Below, one piece after another: positions 60,161-64,000 of a stretch of DNA of 64,000 nucleotides. The notes below the pieces were generated by a model. It worked only from the letters and a program-made list of their open reading frames with translations. It ran no database searches and was not told where the DNA came from. Source of the DNA: Calendula officinalis (Eukaryota > Streptophyta > Magnoliopsida > Asterales > Asteraceae); contig OY970829.1 in assembly GCA_963853835.1 (NCBI GenBank), positions 75,647,401 through 75,711,400 of the forward strand. The letters run 5' to 3'. The first letter of the stretch is position 1; each line of letters opens with the position of its first letter. The translations under genes and the position numbers were made by a program.

Positions 60161-60501
60161 ATAGTGAATTTTAAGCCGGCTTAAAGATTTGGCTTGGCTA
60201 TGGCCTATGGGTTACTTCTTCTTTCTTTTATTATAATTATTAATTATTAATTAATGAATTCACATTTAATTTTATTTTGCTAAATATATGAAACATGGTA
60301 ATCCATCACCAGATTTTAATGTACTTAAGTGTCAGTTTTTTACCAATTTATATACGAATTATAGATTCTTTATTTTTTTTTAAATGTATACAAAGCCACT
60401 ACAAAAAAAATAAAAAATAATAGTACTTTCATATCACAATAAATGATACATATAAGATTTCACTATTTTTTAGTAAAAATATTAAAGTGAGGGTTAAAAT
60501 A

Positions 60502-60809
60502 TACTTCATGCGTCCCACAAAAAAATTCTCATTTCTCCTAATAACTTTGTCCCACAAAAAAGTTCTCAAATCTCAAATTTAAGGGTCCCACTTAATAAAA
60601 TAATATTATTACCAATGATTTCACCACTAATATACTTTCTCTCTCCAATCTAACCTTATATTTTAATCAAAAGTATTACCAATGAGCTCTCCACTAATTA
60701 TCTCTTAGCGCATCCCCAATGGTTAAGCTCTCAATAGCTTATTGTTTTTGCCAAATCAACAATTCACTAGCAAATAAGCTATTCATAAATTGTGGGACGG
60801 AGGGAGTAT
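60502..60809. mobile_element. Stowaway MITE with nested fragment
   Basis: Starts TACTTCATGCGTCCCACAAA, ends TTGTGGGACGGAGGGAGTA. At about 60710-60790 it contains GCATCCCCAATGGTTAAGCT followed by sequence matching the reverse complement of 49305-49382, so a second family is embedded near the right end. Confidence 0.8.
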
Positions 60810-61059
60810 ATTAGAATAGATAATTAGTGAAAAATTGTCTGGGTCCCACTACTTAGGAAAAATATGATATTATTGATGCTCAAAGTAAAAATACGCGTAA
60901 AAGATAATTTCATTACATTAAAGTAAATAGTTAGTAGAGTATTAGTCTCACTTTTTTACCAATGTAAATTTTAAAATGCATCTTATTTTGAAACACACAT
61001 AAACGAAAAGTTTATCATTATCAATCGTCCTTATGGTTAGTACCAAATTTCCCTCATAA

Positions 61060-61399
61060 TCATGTAGTTTCAAAACTTACACTGATTGTACTTATTTCTA
61101 AAACATTTTGCACCCGTTTACCTAAATGGATGTTAAGTTTTTCTGTCAGGGGTATCTCCGAGATTTTGAAAGCCCTGTGCAAAAACACGAAAATAGGCCT
61201 CTTAAATACAAGATTTTTATTAAAATTTAGACCTTCTAATTTTGTCTCTATTAAACTATTAAATTGGCTTAAATTTTAATATTATATATATAAAAATTGG
61301 ACCCCAATAAAATATGGGCTCTGTACGGTTGCACCTCCTCAAAGACACCCATGTTTTCTGTTAAGTTAAGACATGTGCAATGCATGTGAGGGTGTCTTG

Positions 61400-61438
<39 letters not shown>

Positions 61439-61520
61439 CTCCCTCCCTCCCTCCCTCCTATTTGTGTTATCTCTCTTCCCCTTCTCAATCGTCCATTCAA
61501 AATGAACTTAAAACCACCAC
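61060..61520. mobile_element. Left part of a possible MULE-like element
   Basis: GTGCAATGCATGTGAGGGTG (61373-61392) is roughly the inverted counterpart of CCTCATTTGCAATGCAAAT (63898-63916), and AGTACAGGGTACCATGTTGC-like sequence at the window end resembles the region around 61090-61120. The interior at 63250-63900 is GC-rich, like the element at 212-1550. The right end may run past the window. A small insertion seems to occupy 61140-61365. Confidence 0.3.
61401..61459. repeat. (CT)n(CCCT)n microsatellite
   Basis: About 17 CT units then six CCCT/CCTC units. Likely polymorphic. Confidence 0.95.
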
Positions 61521-61526
61521 TCCAAA

Positions 61527-63246
61527 TGTAACACCTCAAATTTTATAACAAAATATTTGGCCAAAATAATCATTTAATATAGAGGAGAACTATCCCAAAA
61601 TACGGATTTACAAAAACCTTTGGTATGAAAATCAGAGTGTAAAGTTGGTGTTACAAAATAGATTAAAACCAAAGCTAAGTCTAAATCCGTTCTAGTGTTC
61701 TTCTATTCTAGGCCCCGCATCTCTATCCATGCGCACCTATACCTTCGATCCTGAACCTGAGTACATAGCAAAACAAACAAGGAGTACGTGAGACAATAAA
61801 GTCTCGTGAGCTACATGGGTTTAGACCCAACAATAATGGTAAGTATCATATAACATGTAAACATAGAACAAGTAACTCATCCATCTATCTAGTCACCCTA
61901 TTGTGATTCTATCAACCTTGCTTCCTAGCAATCATATCTAGTTATCGGGTTGCCCCCGAACTAACTAGAACCACATTAGCTTATTAACCGGAATCCATCG
62001 CCATTAATAAGCTTCAAGATACCGGCAAGAGGGATTCGCCCAATCTACCGATACCTGCCTTACTCGCCGGACTACCTCCAGTTAGCAAGACTACTACTGT
62101 GGTTGAGTCGATGGGAATCCACCCAACTGCCCCTCACACCACACCTCATGACCGGGGGTCCCCCGTGCCATCACATCATCACTATCATATCATAACTCAT
62201 TAGTTATGCCTATCTAGCTCTCGGCTATCACATCGTCATCAAACAAGTTAGTCCAATATTATCAATAATATCTATCACTAACTCAACATGCCATAAGTCT
62301 ACACAAATAAGCAAATAGACTATAACACAAGTAATAAAATAATTCAAGGCTATGTACTCAGTAAAGTCCACACGTACTCACCTTAGCAATAAGATGCTCA
62401 AACCGTGTTCTTGACACCCAATCTCTTGCTTCTCGATCCAATCAACTTTCCAAGACTTCACCAAAAGCCTAATACAATTATCACAATATGATCAACATCA
62501 ATTACTACTACTAACGTGTTCATCCATCTCTAGATAACACTTACTAACAACTTCCCCCAATTATGGTGATTTACCAAACCCTAGGTTTAACCAACCCTTA
62601 AGATTCTTACAAATCTTAACCATACACTTGATTTCCTTGTTAATATACCATCTATTAAGTGTATACAATATTTATTTCACCATAAATAACCAACCCAAGA
62701 ACTAGGGTTTCAAACCCTAGCTTCAAGATCCATAGATCTTGAGCTACAAAGATGAAAGAGTGAAGATATACCTTTAATCTTCCACTAGGAGTGAAATCTA
62801 CCAAGGATTTGTGAAGAAATCAACCCAAACCAGATGCTATGCTCGAAAATCACCAAAGAGAGAAACTAGAGTTTTGATATGCAATAAATGAGCAAAATCC
62901 CGTCTTTAATGCCTGGTCGGACAAGTTCGCGCCGCGAACTGGGGTTCGCGCCGCGAACTTCCCTGTCGCGAACTTCTTCCCGATCGTGAGCTGGTCGTGA
63001 ACTTCGATCACCAAAAACCCAATGTTTCTGTTCCAAGTTCGCGATCGCGAACTAGAGTTCGCGCCGCGAACTCCCCAGGTCAGCAGGGCTGCAGTTTTCA
63101 TCAAGTGTCTCGACCCGGTTTCGCCCATAACTTTCTCATACGGTGTCCAAAAGACGCGAAACCAATTTCTACGTGTTTTATATGATTTATCCATAATTAT
63201 CATATTTTTACATATTTTATTTATTTACAAATTTCGGGTCGTTACA
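61527..63246 (-). mobile_element. Solo LTR of the TGTAACGACCC family
   Basis: 1720 bp, on the minus strand TGTAACGACCC...GAGGTGTTACA, flanked by CCAAA (61522-61526, 63247-63251). It is related to the LTRs at 7486 and 17526 but more diverged. It has only one copy of the 97-bp-type unit (near 62100-62170). The GC-rich block with TTCGCGCCGCGAAC and TTCGCGATCGCGAAC palindromes is at 62925-63075. Confidence 0.9.
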
Positions 63247-63449
63247 CCAAAATGAGACCACCACCGCCGGCCACCCTGCACAACAACCTTCAAAAGACAA
63301 AAATAAAGTCCCAACTCCACTCCACCCACCCCCATCATCGCCACAATCCTCTAATTAGACATGCATCTTCTCCGCCACCACCTAACTTCTTCCCCAATAC
63401 AACCTTTCATTCTCCCTCAAATATAGACATTAGGTGGCGATGGCGGTGG

Positions 63450-63605
63450 TTTAAGGTCTTCATTACCACCTCCTACAAACCCTAGATCTACCATCTTTTA
63501 GGGTCTTCATTACCGCCTGCTACAAACCCTAGATATACCATATTTTAGGGTTTTCATTACCGCCTCCTACAAACCCTAGATCTACCATCTTTTAGGGTCT
63601 TCATT
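63450..63605. repeat. 47-bp tandem repeats
   Basis: Three copies of GGTCTTCATTACCNCCTCCT followed by ACAAACCCTAGATCTACCAT and CTTTTAG, starting near 63457. They have a few substitutions; a fourth copy is cut after GGTCTTCATT. No coding meaning is apparent. Confidence 0.8.
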
Positions 63606-64000
63606 CTCCCTTTGCTAATACGTGTCATCTTCGAGAGGAGAGGTGATGGAGCTGGAGATGCTAATACTAATTGTCATCTTCGATATGAGAGGTGATGAAG
63701 CCGAAGATGGTTGTTCATGGAGGAACAACCGGTGAGATTTGGGGAAGTTACGAGTGAGAGTGTGAATGAGCAGGTGGGAGTGATCGGTGATATTTGGTGG
63801 TGGTGTCGGGTGGATTAGGACATGTTTTCCAGGTGGAAGTTTATGTGGTAGGTTGGTGGTTTTGGAAGTTTAGTGAACGTGCAAAGACGAAAATACCCTC
63901 ATTTGCAATGCAAATAGGGGAGTTAACTAGTTAACTAAGTCTTCTTCTACACTAAATAATTAAAGATGCAACATGGTACCCTGTACTTGACAAAATTGTC
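63606..64000. other. Window-end sequence
   Basis: GATGGAGCTGGAGATG/GATGAAGCCGAAGATG-like sequence and TGGTGG runs, probably the interior of the MULE-like element. No gene supported. Confidence 0.4.

Overview
This is a window of plant nuclear DNA. The genes are intron-rich with GT-AG introns and encode plant-specific families, and AT-rich intergenic DNA is packed with LTR retrotransposons, MITEs, SINEs and LINE ends. The repeat flavour (GGGTCGGGT-type hAT relics, SINE and LINE tails, TGTAACGACCC LTRs) suggests a eudicot, probably a daisy-family (Asteraceae) species. That attribution is an inference from style, not a database match.

Layout. Positions 1-2240 hold small DNA transposons and a LINE end. 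Positions 2246-30269 form one nested retrotransposon complex. Its outer shell is a roughly 2.96-kb solo LTR of a Ty3/gypsy-type element (target duplication AAAGC). Inside it sits a 25-kb minus-strand tandem array of a Ty1/copia element resembling the Sirevirus group (outer duplication AGGAC): five 305/306-bp LTRs, three identical-length 2253-bp internal units that have lost the primer-binding site, and one longer unit with a PBS and an 800-codon coiled-coil gag-like ORF. Inside the array sit an 8.4-kb non-autonomous gypsy element of TR-GAG type (identical-length 2050-bp LTRs, intact Gag, broken protease, no pol; duplication ACTTT) and a related 1964-bp solo LTR (CCGTT).

Positions 31.4-47 kb are a gene island: an L34e-superfamily membrane protein (minus), a six-exon SERINC-family protein (minus), a 13-exon DUF21/CBS (CNNM-like) protein (plus) and a three-exon LOG2/LUL-type RING E3 ligase (plus). 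For the last three I could join every exon in frame at GT-AG sites; the first has one clear long exon and a proposed terminal exon. MITEs lie in the spacers and introns. Positions 47-57.5 kb are gene-poor, with interleaved TIR elements, a TAGGGCTGTC MITE, SINEs and a hAT-type element that itself contains a solo LTR. At 57.5-59.7 kb lies a three-exon heavy-metal-associated isoprenylated protein gene (HIPP32-34 type, minus). The tail (60-64 kb) holds a Stowaway MITE, a CT microsatellite, a third solo LTR of the TGTAACGACCC group and part of a MULE-like element.

The genes do not form a pathway; they are ordinary single plant genes. The unusual biology is in the retrotransposon complex: primer-site-less LTR units amplified in tandem, a recently moved Gag-only element with a 58-nt A tract, and several independent families of short tandem hairpins, two of which show stem-preserving (compensatory) base changes.
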